A stretch of DNA of 64,000 nucleotides, taken from positions 19,205 to 83,204 of the forward strand of contig CALINC010000090.1 in assembly GCA_938045195.1 (NCBI GenBank). The letters are read 5' to 3'. The notes beneath the pieces were generated by a model. The model searched no databases and was not told the origin of the DNA. It worked only from the letters and a program-made list of their open reading frames with translations. Shown piece after piece: positions 54,536 to 63,939 of the stretch; positions within the stretch are counted from its first letter, which is position 1, and each line of letters starts with the position of its first letter. A program made the position numbers and the translations under genes. This DNA comes from an uncultured Treponema sp. GTDB lineage: Bacteria; Spirochaetota; Spirochaetia; Treponematales; Treponemataceae.

Positions 54536-54846
54536 TTTATAACCCCATTTTGATCATCAGGACATAAAACAAAACCCGAAGCCCCGCAGCATATTGCCTT
54601 TTCCGCTTCAACTTCAAAACCGGCTGCGGAAATAACAATAAAACGAGTAGAAGGACTTGTTTTTCTGTACTCTGCAGAATCGGTAAAAAATTCAGAATCG
54701 AAAAATACAAGCCGTACTTTTTCGCTTTTAAGAATCTGTAAAAGATTTAAAAAAGGAACTTCCAAAATTTTCTCGGATACATGTGTCGAACATATTTCTT
54801 TAATTTGAGAAGATAAAAATTCCGATTTACATACTATACAAATCAC
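54526..54846 (-). CDS. Small response-regulator-receiver-like protein (degenerate)
   Basis: A 106-residue protein starting with GTG that overlaps the prfB stop as GTGA. The pattern of strands and helices (ICIVCKSEFLSSQIKEIC, VRLVFFDSEFF, RFIVISAAGFEVEAEKAICC, GASGFVLCPDD) fits a CheY-like receiver fold: hydrophobic strand ending in FFDSE at the phospho-acceptor region, IS at the Thr position and GASGF before the final helix. The acidic pocket and the Lys of the last loop are absent, so phosphorylation is doubtful. Its location inside a translation/export operon is unusual. Confidence 0.65.
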   Translation of the reverse strand: MICIVCKSEFLSSQIKEICSTHVSEKILEVPFLNLLQILKSEKVRLVFFDSEFFTDSAEYRKTSPSTRFIVISAAGFEVEAEKAICCGASGFVLCPDDQNGVINWL

Positions 54847-55965
54847 AAATTTTCTTCTCCGTCAAATTTCATATCTTCAAGTTTTGTATTTAAAAAACTG
54901 TTTATAAACTCGTCTATTTCGCCGTTCATAACCGCTTGAATATTTCCCGTTTCGCACTTTGTTCTATGGTCTTTTACGAGAGTATACGGTTGAAAAACAT
55001 AAGAGCGGATTTGGTTTCCCCATGATATTCCTTTTTTTTCGGCAGCGAATTTCATATTTTCTTTTTCTTTTTGTTCCTCGTAATAACTATAAAGCCTTGC
55101 TTTTAACATATTCATTGCTGTTGCACGATTGCTTATTTGACTGCGCTGAGATTGGCAAGCCACAACAATTCCTGTAGGCAAATGCGTAATGCGCACGGCA
55201 GAATCGGTTTTATTTACATGCTGCCCTCCTGCTCCGCCTGATCGGTATGTGTCTATGCGCAGATCTTCGGGACGTATATCAACTTCAATAGCGTCGTCCA
55301 ATACCGGAAAAACAAAAACGGAAGTAAATGAGGTATGCCGCTTTCCATTGGAATCAAAAGGACTTATACGGACAAGCCGGTGAATGCCCGTTTCGCCTTT
55401 TAAAAGCCCGAATACGTAGTCTCCTGTTATCTGAAAAGTTACCGACTTAATTCCGCCTTCGGCTTCCAGTAAATCAATTGTTTCCGTTTTAAAATTATGT
55501 GCTTCACACCAGCGTAAATACATACGCACCAGCATACTCGCCCAATCGCAAGCCTCGGTGCCGCCCGCCCCTGCATGAAGCGTCAGAAAAGCCGAATTCC
55601 TATCGACTTCTCCCGACAGCAAATTAAGCGTATTGAGTTTTTTATATTTTTCATTTAAAGCGGTAAAAGAAGTTTCAATTTCCGAAAGCGTTTGTAAATC
55701 TCCCGCTTCATCCGAAAGCTCTATAAGTACTTCTAAGTCGGAGATTTCGTTCCGCAATTCTTCCCACGGATAAATCCTATTTTTTAAGGCTTTAATCTCG
55801 CTCATAATTTTTTCGGCTTTTTTTGCATCATTCCAAAAATCTTCGGCAAGAGTTAAAGCTTCCTTTTCGGCAATCTTTGCATGTATGCCGGCGGGGTCAA
55901 AGACGCCCCCATATTCCATTTACATTATTTTTTAATTCTTCAAGTTTTGCTCTATATTCTTCCAT
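54843..55965 (-). CDS. prfB: Peptide chain release factor 2, expressed by programmed +1 frameshift
   Basis: RF2, about 373 residues after frameshifting, recognises UGA and UAA stop codons. Zero frame starts at ATG 55965 (GAGG upstream), encodes MEEYRAKLEELKNNVNGIWG-RL and meets TGA at 55899. A +1 shift continues at GAC 55898 as DPAGIHAKIAEKEALTLAED. The catalytic loop is RSGGAGGQHVNKTDSAVRIT. The second-frame ORF alone would miss the natural N-terminus. It heads a ten-gene operon ending with the McsB-like gene. Confidence 0.95.
55897..55910 (-). promoter_or_regulatory. RF2 autoregulatory frameshift site
   Basis: Minus strand: GGGGG (55910-55906), three bases, then CTTTGAC. This equals the canonical internal Shine-Dalgarno, three-base spacer, CUU-UGA-C arrangement. 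The tRNA on CUU slips to UUU when RF2 is scarce. Confidence 0.93.
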
Positions 55966-55993
55966 AAAATAAACCTCATAAAAACAAAGTCAA

Positions 55994-56275
55994 TTATTTT
56001 GCAGGAGGGCGAACCAGTACCCTCCGCCATTTTTTCTTATAAAGTGTAGTAATTGCCAATACTTCTTGTACAGGATATTGATACAGGCGTACAACATCAT
56101 AATAATCGGTAACCCTATCAATATCTTGCTTTAATGTAATAAGACCTTCTTCGGTCATTGTTACCGTTTCCCAACAAGCCCGCTGGACGCGTTCAAAACC
56201 GTTTGAGGTTAAAACTTCTACAAGATTTGAGGCGGTTTCCTGCCCGCCCGGATCTATAACAACTGATACAAACAT
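55994..56275 (-). CDS. Solitary Cas2-like ferredoxin-fold protein
   Basis: A 93-residue protein. MFVSVVIDPGGQETASNLVE, SNGFERVQRACWETV and a following LKQDIDRVTDYYDVVRLYQY segment follow the Cas2 pattern: a first strand ending in Asp, then GF-RVQ, then an acidic helix and V-R-Y. The lengths match Cas2. There is no cas1, effector gene or CRISPR repeat nearby, so adaptation is unlikely; Cas2/VapD-like relatives include nucleases and non-catalytic proteins. The start is ATG 56275, directly downstream of a promoter. An upstream extension overlaps the neighbouring gene and lacks an RBS. Confidence 0.62.
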   Translation of the reverse strand: MFVSVVIDPGGQETASNLVEVLTSNGFERVQRACWETVTMTEEGLITLKQDIDRVTDYYDVVRLYQYPVQEVLAITTLYKKKWRRVLVRPPAK

Positions 56276-56281
56276 AGTAAC

Positions 56282-56310
56282 AGGATACGACAAAAAAGGA
56301 AAATTGTCAA
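56282..56310 (-). promoter_or_regulatory. Promoter of the Cas2-like gene, predicted leaderless
   Basis: TTGACA (56310-56305), a 17-bp spacer, then TATCCT (56287-56282), six bases before the ATG at 56275. The geometry is the same as at lplA. It may also read on into prfB. Confidence 0.6.
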
Positions 56311-56325
56311 ACCCCGTGAGTTTTT

Positions 56326-59300
56326 TTATTTTTTTTGTTTTATGCAATTTCTACCGGACTTTTTTGCAATGTATAATGCTTCATCGGCACGCGCAAGCAT
56401 TTCTTCATACGAGCAGTCATTTGCCGGTACCGCCGTATATAAACCAAGACTTATAGTCAATAAACCGATTTCGGAATATTTATGCTGAATTCCCATTTTT
56501 TCAACACCTTTTCTAAAGTCTTCACAAATCTCCATAGCTTCTTCTTCGCTGCGATTGTATAAGAAAATCAAGAATTCCTCGCCGCCGTATCTGCCCGCAT
56601 AATCACATTGTGCCGGCAAACCCGATTTAAGCATTTGAGCCACTTTAAAGAGAACCGTGTCGCCCGCGATATGCCCGTACAAATCGTTAAATTGTTTAAA
56701 AAAATCGATGTCTACCATAATAAAAGAAACAGGTACTGCATTATCAAACCCTTGCTTCCATATTTTTCGTCCGCTTATATCAACCTCTCTGCGGTTCCCT
56801 ATTCCGGTCAACTCATCGATCAGTGAAAGTTCCGTGAGCTTTTCGTTTTTGGTTAAAAGGTCTTTTTGTTCTTCTTTTAAAATTTTACTTGTTTTTTTAT
56901 ACATATTTAACCGGCGGATTGCATTGGCAAGGATAATAAAGACAGCACAAGAAATAAGATAGATTATAATCGTAAACCCCGCACGCCAAAACGGAGCCTT
57001 GATGACAAAATGGAACTCATCATGCATAGAATTGGGAGAAGATAGATCTTTTATCATAAAGACATATCTTCCCGGCATTAAATTCGTATATTGAACATTA
57101 TGCAATAATCCTGCATTTACCCAATCGTAATTAAACCCTTTAAGCATATAAACATATTGAGGGCGGGAGAGCGGAGACAAATCGGAAGAAGCGAATTCAA
57201 AACTTATATTGTTTTCTGTTGAAGAAAGTTCCAAATAACCTTTTTGAGGTAATTTAAAAATTTGAATATTTTTACCGTTAATCGAAACAGCTCTAATCTT
57301 TGTGGGAATATTCCGGTTTTTTAATAAAAGTAAATCATCATTTTCAATGCACAAAAGACCTTCCTGTGTTCCCACATAATATAATGAACCGATAAGCATC
57401 GGGTGAGTCGTAAAAGGACATTCATACGTATAAAAACTGTAATTGTATATAATTTCGTCCTTGATGCTGAATAAACTTAAACCGCGCGAAGTTGCAACGC
57501 AAACATATCCGTCGTCTATGAAACTGACACCCATTACCTTATTTGAAAGCAAGCCGTCCGCTGTAGTAAATGTTTGAAACTTTTTTGTCTCCGTATTAAA
57601 AACACATAAGCCGCCTTCATCCGTTCCAATCCATATTTTACCGTCTTTATCTTCCGAAATAAAATGAACCTTATTGGAAGAAATACCGGTCTTGTCATCT
57701 CTATGATAATAGTATACCTCAAATGAATTTTCACCGATAGGAAGCACAGCCAATCCGTTATTGGTTCCCACCCATAAATTACCCATTGTATCGCATTCAA
57801 TATAATGAACCAAATTACTGCATAAGCTTTTCCGGTCTAAAGGATTGTGCTTAAACCTATGCAAAATTCCATATTTGGGAGAAAACTTTATAAGACCTCC
57901 GTTATATGTTCCAATCCATACGCAATCTTCACCAGTAGATTTTATCGCACAAACTAATTTCTCTGCGTCAGCTCTTATATTGTCCATGTATAATTGTACG
58001 GGAAGAAACTTATCGGTTTTCTCATCATACTTACAAAGCCCCTCAGTTGTGCCCGCCCAAATATTCCCTGCTTTGTCTATATCAATACAGAAAACCGAAT
58101 CGGATATTAAGTCTGAATCCGGCGTTCCGGAGGATTTATAAACTTTCTGTTCACCTGTTTTTGTATTAAAACAAACAATACCGTTTGTTAAAAGAGACAT
58201 CCACAAATTACCGTTTTTATCGGCGGCAATATGCGAAACCGAATTTTCTCTGCCGCTGATTGTTATCTCCGACGGAAGAATCATTTTTGACCACATCCGC
58301 TTTGTATCATAAATACGAACACCGCCCCCGTTAGTACCTATCCAAAGGGAACCGTAATTATCGATAAATATGTTAAAAATATAATCATTGCCCATGTTAA
58401 ACACTTTCATATTTGCAGTGTATTCTTTAAAATTATGGGTTTCCTTATTAAAGCTGATAAGCCCGCCGCCCCAAGTTCCGGCAAGTATGGTGTTTTCCGA
58501 AAAATCGGGATTCATACAGTAAATTCTATTATCCGAAAAAGAAAAAAGCTCTCTTGTTCCGGTGTGCGGGTTTACATGTAATAAGCCCTTACCCCACACG
58601 GAAATCCAATAGGTTTCACCGTCTTGAAAAATATTATATACCGTTCCGTTATAGCCTGCATCGTTTTCTCCGATAAGAGAAGATTTTACAAAAACGGTTT
58701 TTTGCTCATTGTATTCCCATAGACCGTCATACGTGCAAACATATATCGTACCCTGAGCGTCTTCATATACATTGCGGATAGTATTATTTCCAATATATGA
58801 AGAAATCGATTCGGAAATAAATACTCTCGAAATTCCGGTTGATTCATCCAAAAGATTTAAACCGTTGAGAGTTCCTACCCAGAGCCTATGTTTTGAATCG
58901 CGTAAAACGCAGCATACAACAGGATCGCTTACTATGTAATGAGTAAATTTTTCTGTTGTAACATCGAATTTTTCAACTCCGTCGAAAGTTCCTACCCATA
59001 AAACATCTCCCCCGTTTTCGGTTTTAAAGGGGTCTTTATAGAGACACTGAACTTGCGAAGAATGCATCGCGTCCGCTTCAAACGGAATATATTGAAAATT
59101 CTTATAAGCTATGCCGTCATAACAACCCAGCCCGTCTTTTGTACCGAGCCACATACGTCCATAAGAATCTTGAACTATTCCCGTAATAAATTTGGAAGAA
59201 ATTACATCCGGCTGCGGATAAAAAATAAAAACATCATCCTCAGAAAAAAGAGGTATTACTGCAAATAAAAACAAAAAAGAAAAAATTGCTATTTTATATA

Positions 59301-59343
59301 ATTGTTTTATCCGCAAATTATAATTTTTCTTTGCCTTATCCAT
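56326..59343 (-). CDS. Two-component-regulator-propeller diguanylate cyclase
   Basis: A 1005-residue membrane protein. The signal/TM is at ~15-34. Two periplasmic beta-propellers are built of Reg_prop repeats at ~45-640 (GRMWLGTKDGLGCYDG, HRLWVGTLNGLNLLDE, GKIWIGTDEGGLCVFN). A Y_Y_Y domain is at ~690-760 (YVYMLKGFNYDWVNAG), TM at ~785-808, and a cytoplasmic GGDEF domain at ~850-1005. The active-site motif is intact as RYGGEEF (~918), so it should make c-di-GMP. Such propeller sensors often detect polysaccharide breakdown products; the ligand here is unknown. Confidence 0.9.
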   Translation of the reverse strand: MDKAKKNYNLRIKQLYKIAIFSFLFLFAVIPLFSEDDVFIFYPQPDVISSKFITGIVQDSYGRMWLGTKDGLGCYDGIAYKNFQYIPFEADAMHSSQVQCLYKDPFKTENGGDVLWVGTFDGVEKFDVTTEKFTHYIVSDPVVCCVLRDSKHRLWVGTLNGLNLLDESTGISRVFISESISSYIGNNTIRNVYEDAQGTIYVCTYDGLWEYNEQKTVFVKSSLIGENDAGYNGTVYNIFQDGETYWISVWGKGLLHVNPHTGTRELFSFSDNRIYCMNPDFSENTILAGTWGGGLISFNKETHNFKEYTANMKVFNMGNDYIFNIFIDNYGSLWIGTNGGGVRIYDTKRMWSKMILPSEITISGRENSVSHIAADKNGNLWMSLLTNGIVCFNTKTGEQKVYKSSGTPDSDLISDSVFCIDIDKAGNIWAGTTEGLCKYDEKTDKFLPVQLYMDNIRADAEKLVCAIKSTGEDCVWIGTYNGGLIKFSPKYGILHRFKHNPLDRKSLCSNLVHYIECDTMGNLWVGTNNGLAVLPIGENSFEVYYYHRDDKTGISSNKVHFISEDKDGKIWIGTDEGGLCVFNTETKKFQTFTTADGLLSNKVMGVSFIDDGYVCVATSRGLSLFSIKDEIIYNYSFYTYECPFTTHPMLIGSLYYVGTQEGLLCIENDDLLLLKNRNIPTKIRAVSINGKNIQIFKLPQKGYLELSSTENNISFEFASSDLSPLSRPQYVYMLKGFNYDWVNAGLLHNVQYTNLMPGRYVFMIKDLSSPNSMHDEFHFVIKAPFWRAGFTIIIYLISCAVFIILANAIRRLNMYKKTSKILKEEQKDLLTKNEKLTELSLIDELTGIGNRREVDISGRKIWKQGFDNAVPVSFIMVDIDFFKQFNDLYGHIAGDTVLFKVAQMLKSGLPAQCDYAGRYGGEEFLIFLYNRSEEEAMEICEDFRKGVEKMGIQHKYSEIGLLTISLGLYTAVPANDCSYEEMLARADEALYIAKKSGRNCIKQKK

Positions 59344-59450
59344 ATATCATAAAATCCTTAAAGCATAAAATTCCAAGCCGTCCTATCTGCAAGACAAGAC
59401 GGCTTGCACGGATTTTCAATAACCCACCACATGGCAATTTTTACCGTTTT

Positions 59451-60533
59451 TTATTTAACTTCCAATAATTCAAGTTCAAAGACAAGATAAGCATTGGGAG
59501 GAATTACGCCGCCCGCTCCGGCAGACCCGTAAGCCAGTTCAGGAGGAATAATAATAGTTCTCTTCTCTCCTGTTTTCATTTTTAAAGATTGGCTGTCAAA
59601 ACCAGAAATAACGCGGCCTATCCCAGCTTCAAATTCCAAAGGCTTGTGCATATCGGAATCGTCAAAAACTTTTCCGCTTTCCAAAAGGGAACCCTTGTAC
59701 TTCATTTTAAGAGTTTTACCTTTTTCTGCTTGAACACCGGAACCCTCTTTTGTAATAAAATAATATACACCGTCGTCATCTTTTTTTGCAGATGAATATT
59801 TTGAACGTATCAATTCTTCCATCTTTTTTAAAGCCTCTTCGGCGCGTTTTATTTCTTTTTCTTTTGCTTCGGAAAGATATGTATAAAAAGCCTTTTGATC
59901 GCTTTTAAAATCTTGTGCCTCTTTGCCGTTTCTGACTATTTTGATTGTTTTTATTTTATCGCCCTGCTTAATAGCATTAACCACATCTTGTCCCTCAACA
60001 ACTCTACCGAAAACGGTATGCTTACCGTCAAGCCACGGAGTAGCAACATGGGTTATAAAAAACTGCGAACCGTTTGTACCGGGTCCTGCGTTTGCCATAG
60101 ACAAAACACCGGGGCCGTCATGCATTAACCCGCCGGCAAATTCATCAGGGAATCTATAACCGGGTCCGCCTGAGCCGTTCCCATCAGGGTCACCGCCTTG
60201 AATCATAAAATCGGCAATTACCCGATGAAAATTCAAACCGTCATAAAACGGTTTCCCTTTTGCGGCATCCAAGGTTCCTTCTGCCAGACCGATAAAATTA
60301 CAAACCGTAAGGGGCGTTTCTTTGTAATAAAGACGCAGGACAATAAGCCCCCTATCGGTGTCCATTACGGCAAATAAACCGTCTTCTGCCGGCACTCCAA
60401 TTTCGGTTAATTCTTTTGCATTCATTTTTGTTTCTCCTGTTACGGAAGCATTTGTTATAATAACTGCAGCCACCACTGACGATACTGCAACAATAAAAAT
60501 TGTTCCGATAATAATTATCCATATTTTCTTCAT
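59451..60533 (-). CDS. Dual-family immunophilin: cyclophilin-FKBP fusion prolyl isomerase
   Basis: A 360-residue exported or membrane-anchored protein with an N-terminal helix (~3-27). The cyclophilin domain is at ~50-205 ([50 protein letters not shown]). A helical linker of charged residues covers ~215-250. The FKBP domain is at ~265-360 ([60 protein letters not shown]). Cyclophilin-FKBP (CFBP) proteins were described from Treponema denticola and Flavobacterium. It probably assists periplasmic folding. Confidence 0.93.
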   Translation of the reverse strand: MKKIWIIIIGTIFIVAVSSVVAAVIITNASVTGETKMNAKELTEIGVPAEDGLFAVMDTDRGLIVLRLYYKETPLTVCNFIGLAEGTLDAAKGKPFYDGLNFHRVIADFMIQGGDPDGNGSGGPGYRFPDEFAGGLMHDGPGVLSMANAGPGTNGSQFFITHVATPWLDGKHTVFGRVVEGQDVVNAIKQGDKIKTIKIVRNGKEAQDFKSDQKAFYTYLSEAKEKEIKRAEEALKKMEELIRSKYSSAKKDDDGVYYFITKEGSGVQAEKGKTLKMKYKGSLLESGKVFDDSDMHKPLEFEAGIGRVISGFDSQSLKMKTGEKRTIIIPPELAYGSAGAGGVIPPNAYLVFELELLEVK

Positions 60534-60554
60534 ATTTATTTTAGCACCTCTCCA

Positions 60555-61397
60555 CTAGTCCGTTTCTTTTTCATACTCCCGAATAAACCATTTATAGAGA
60601 GCTTCAGAGCGGGATGAAAAAGAATTTTTCAATTTTTTCTCAAGACCCGGAAACCTTGCAAAATCGGCGGCAGTAGCACAATATACGGCAAGACACCCGT
60701 CTAAATCGTGTACCGCAAGCACAACCCGTAATTGCTCCGGTGAAATTACTTTAAAAATAGAATATTTCAGCGTTTCCGCATTACGGCAAACCATTCCGCA
60801 GGAATTACCGTCGGTAAAATATTCGTAGCGATATATATTATCCCCGAAAGTTAAGTCTTCCTGCCTCACCAAAACCGTTAACCCTTCTGCCGGTACTTCA
60901 AGCGGGTCGGGGATTTTTTCATAGTCCGTTTTTTTGCCGTTTTTAACTTCTTTTACCGCAAAAGATTTTGCATACAAGGTACGCATTTTCCCTCTGGAAT
61001 GAGAATAATATTCCACGCCCTCAAGAGCGGAAATGCGCCTTAATATTTTAGAAATATCCCGCTGTATATTTTTATCTTTTTTATATAGATAAAGCTGTTC
61101 CATTAAAAAAACCGGTTTAAAATTACTGTCTTTCTCCTCATTAAAAGATTTAGATATGTCGGTTACAAGAGGCGAAAACGGAGCGAGAACAGGTTTCATA
61201 TCGGAGGTTTTATATTTATATGACGTAATTACGCCCTCTTCCGCAAGAATTCCTGCATTTTTTTCATCTAAAATCTGTAAAAGGACTTTTTTCACAGCCG
61301 CAGTTTTTCCGATGGCTCCGCTATCATACGCAAAGAGTAAACCGGCGAAAATCAAACCGGCAAAAAGCAAAAAAAGTATAGCCGTTATTTTCTTCAT
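60555..61397 (-). CDS. Hypothetical exported protein
   Basis: A 280-residue protein with a signal peptide (AILFLLFAGLIFAGLLFAYD). The mature part has GVEYYSHSRGKMRTLYAKSF, LTVLVRQEDLTFGDNIYRYE, VLAVHDLDGCLAVYCATAAD and a helical C-terminus (SRSEALYKWFIREYE). It may belong to a treponemal DUF6675-type family, from memory and uncertain. The function is unknown. Its ATG overlaps the jag stop by one base (TAATG). Confidence 0.75.
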   Translation of the reverse strand: MKKITAILFLLFAGLIFAGLLFAYDSGAIGKTAAVKKVLLQILDEKNAGILAEEGVITSYKYKTSDMKPVLAPFSPLVTDISKSFNEEKDSNFKPVFLMEQLYLYKKDKNIQRDISKILRRISALEGVEYYSHSRGKMRTLYAKSFAVKEVKNGKKTDYEKIPDPLEVPAEGLTVLVRQEDLTFGDNIYRYEYFTDGNSCGMVCRNAETLKYSIFKVISPEQLRVVLAVHDLDGCLAVYCATAADFARFPGLEKKLKNSFSSRSEALYKWFIREYEKETD

Positions 61398-62143
61398 TAA
61401 AACCCTTTATAAAGTACGCGTACCTGTTTATATAAACCGCTTCCTTCGCTTTTGGTTTCAATATCGCTGATAGAATTTAATGTCGTGTGAATAATTCTTC
61501 TTTCATAGGGATTAAGCGGTTCCATAAGACGGGAACGCTTTGTTGTGCGCACTTTATCAGCCGTATCATAAGCCATTCTGACAAGCAGTTCTTCACGGCG
61601 TATTCGATAACTTTCACAATCTACCGAAATACGGGCATAGGCACAGCCTATTGTTCCGGCATATACATTTGCCAAAAGCTGAATTGAATCCAAATTTTTA
61701 CCTTTTTTACCGATCAAAACGGCAGCATCTTTAGATTCAACTCTGTATGCAAAATGTTTTTTATCCGCCGAAAGCATTAAAACCTTGCAATCATATCCCA
61801 TTTTTTGCACAACATTTTCGATAAAAACTCTAGTTTTTTCAACTCCCTCTGCAATAACTTCGGGATTAGTCCGTTCATTCGCCTCACCGGAAATTTGTTT
61901 CGGCTCAGGGCAATTATCATTGCAGCCGGGATCGTCTTCCGGCGCAGCCGTATTTTCTCTTAATGGAATATTGCGTAAGTTTTCATCTACATGCACACGA
62001 ATTTTTGCATATCCTTTTTTAAATAAAGAATTTTTTTGAATTTCCAAAATTTCAACGTCAAATTGATCTTTTTCAAGCCCCAATTCCGAAACGGCAAGTT
62101 CTATAGCCTCTCTTTCCGTTTTTGCTTCAAATTCATAAGTCAT
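61397..62143 (-). CDS. jag: Jag/KhpB RNA-binding protein (SpoIIIJ-associated)
   Basis: A 248-residue protein: Jag-N domain (~1-52, FEAKTEREAIELAVSELGLE), a variable linker, a KH domain (~110-165, DAAVLIGKKGKNLDSIQLLA) and an R3H domain (~185-248, RLMEPLNPYERRIIHTTL, with R-x3-H). KhpB binds RNA and helps control division and envelope growth in some Gram-positives. It follows yidC, a conserved order; AGGAG precedes the ATG. Confidence 0.93.
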   Translation of the reverse strand: MTYEFEAKTEREAIELAVSELGLEKDQFDVEILEIQKNSLFKKGYAKIRVHVDENLRNIPLRENTAAPEDDPGCNDNCPEPKQISGEANERTNPEVIAEGVEKTRVFIENVVQKMGYDCKVLMLSADKKHFAYRVESKDAAVLIGKKGKNLDSIQLLANVYAGTIGCAYARISVDCESYRIRREELLVRMAYDTADKVRTTKRSRLMEPLNPYERRIIHTTLNSISDIETKSEGSGLYKQVRVLYKGF

Positions 62144-62178
62144 AAAATTTCTCCTGTATAAAAACCGTTACATATTTT

Positions 62179-63939
62179 TTATTGTTTTTCTTTCATCGAT
62201 TTGTTTATAATAACCTGCTGCAAAAGCATAAGCACGTTGGATAAAGCCCAAAACAGCAGTAATCCGGACGGTGCATTATAAAGAATAAAGAAAAAGAATA
62301 TTGGCATAAAATAAAGCATTATCTTCATAGACGGATTTTGCTGAGTTTGACCGGGAGTTTGGGTTAATTTACCGTATAAAAGTTGTGAAGCAGCATAAAT
62401 TATCGGAAGCATCCTCAAATCAGTCCAGCCTAAAAGCGGAATTGTAAAACCGAATTTCAAAACACTGTCGCCAACAGACAAATCGGGAATCCAACCCGGA
62501 ATAAAACTTGCCCCGCGGAATTCAAAATAATTATTAAAAAGCCTATACATAGCGAACCAAAAAGGAACTTGAATAAGCATGGGCAAACAGCCTGCCAGAG
62601 GATTATGACCCGCTTCTTTATACAGTTTTGCCATTTCCGCATTCATCCTCTGCGGATTACCCTTGTACTTATTTTGAATTTCCATAATTTGAGGCTGCAT
62701 TTCCTGCATCTTTTTTGTGCTTTCCGAGCTTTTTTTAGTAAGCGGGAAGAATAGCAAGCGCATTATAATTGTAAGCAGTATAACCGCAACACCCCAGTTA
62801 GGAATAAGTTTATATAATAATTCCATTGCATTTTTTAAGAGCCATTCCAGAGGATATAAAAAGCCGCCTGAAGCCGCAATGGAATCTATTCTCAAATTCT
62901 CAAAGCCGTAATTATTAGTTAACGGCGAGTTATAAATATTAAGGATTTTCTCTGAACTGGGGCCGATATAAATTCTATATACATCATGCGCTATATTTCC
63001 TGCAATGGGGGGGCGTGAAATAAAAATTTGAGAATTCTGAACGGCTTTATTTTCATGCTTAAAGCCGGAAAAAGTCATTTTTTTAATCGGATCGTTCGGA
63101 ACTACTATAAAAGCAAAATATTTGCCCGAAACAGCCGCCCAAGAAGCCAAATTGGTAATTACCTTTGTTTTTCCGGCAGAAATTCCGCTTTCTACTTTTT
63201 TCTTATCACCCGAAAAATAGGAAAAATAACGATATTCGTATTTATCTTGACCTTGTTTCCATTCGGGACCGATTTGCGGAGCGGTTCGTAAGGTATAGGC
63301 TTCATCTCCAAATGAAAGCCCCCTCATTCCGCCGCCGCCGTCCTTTCCGTCAACAACGACTTCAAGGGTAAACATATAGTCGCCGGGAATAAACGTATAG
63401 CGTTTTGCCAACGTAAAGATGGTTTCGCTTCCATCGGCGGCATTTTTTACGGAAATATCCCGATAAAAACCGATAATCTTTTTCCCGTCCGAAAGATTTT
63501 CTTCCTTAACGTTAAAAAGCAGGTCTATAGGCGCAGCTTCAGCTCCGCCGAAACTTAATGATAACGCCCTTTCGGTATCGCTCAAATTCTCTATCATTTC
63601 CACGCGTTCATCGCTGCCCGCCGAAGCATGCTCTTTTAATTTGAACGAAATAAGATCTCCGCCTTTGTTTGTAAAAACAGCACGGACTAAATCGGTTTCA
63701 ACAATATATGTTTGCTCCCGATCGGGAATAGTTTGCCCTGCAGTATCAGCCGAAGTAATATTTACCACTGAGGCTTCATTTTGAGAAAATGTATTTGCCG
63801 GAACATCAGTATCGGTTTTTGATATGCTCGTTTTAGGCTGAACGGAATGTTCAACAGGGAAATATTTTTGCTGAATATACATCCAGGCACCGAAAACAAG
63901 CATCGACAAAACAATTGCCAGTACAGTATTCTTTTTCAA
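62179..63939 (-). CDS. yidC: Membrane protein insertase YidC
   Basis: A 586-residue insertase. TM1 is at ~5-24 (VLAIVLSMLVFGAWMYIQQK). The large periplasmic beta domain lies at ~65-350. Five-helix conserved core: PNWGVAVILLTIIMRLLFFP with the hydrophilic-groove Arg, KMQEMQPQIMEIQNKYKGNP, and NPLAGCLPMLIQVPFWFAMY. The C-terminus has SGLLLFWALSNVLMLLQQ. It works alone or with SecYEG. The start is TTG 63939 seven bases after AGGAG, and the RBS belongs to leader element C. rnpA and rpmH would be expected just upstream. Confidence 0.95.
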   Translation of the reverse strand: MKKNTVLAIVLSMLVFGAWMYIQQKYFPVEHSVQPKTSISKTDTDVPANTFSQNEASVVNITSADTAGQTIPDREQTYIVETDLVRAVFTNKGGDLISFKLKEHASAGSDERVEMIENLSDTERALSLSFGGAEAAPIDLLFNVKEENLSDGKKIIGFYRDISVKNAADGSETIFTLAKRYTFIPGDYMFTLEVVVDGKDGGGGMRGLSFGDEAYTLRTAPQIGPEWKQGQDKYEYRYFSYFSGDKKKVESGISAGKTKVITNLASWAAVSGKYFAFIVVPNDPIKKMTFSGFKHENKAVQNSQIFISRPPIAGNIAHDVYRIYIGPSSEKILNIYNSPLTNNYGFENLRIDSIAASGGFLYPLEWLLKNAMELLYKLIPNWGVAVILLTIIMRLLFFPLTKKSSESTKKMQEMQPQIMEIQNKYKGNPQRMNAEMAKLYKEAGHNPLAGCLPMLIQVPFWFAMYRLFNNYFEFRGASFIPGWIPDLSVGDSVLKFGFTIPLLGWTDLRMLPIIYAASQLLYGKLTQTPGQTQQNPSMKIMLYFMPIFFFFILYNAPSGLLLFWALSNVLMLLQQVIINKSMKEKQ

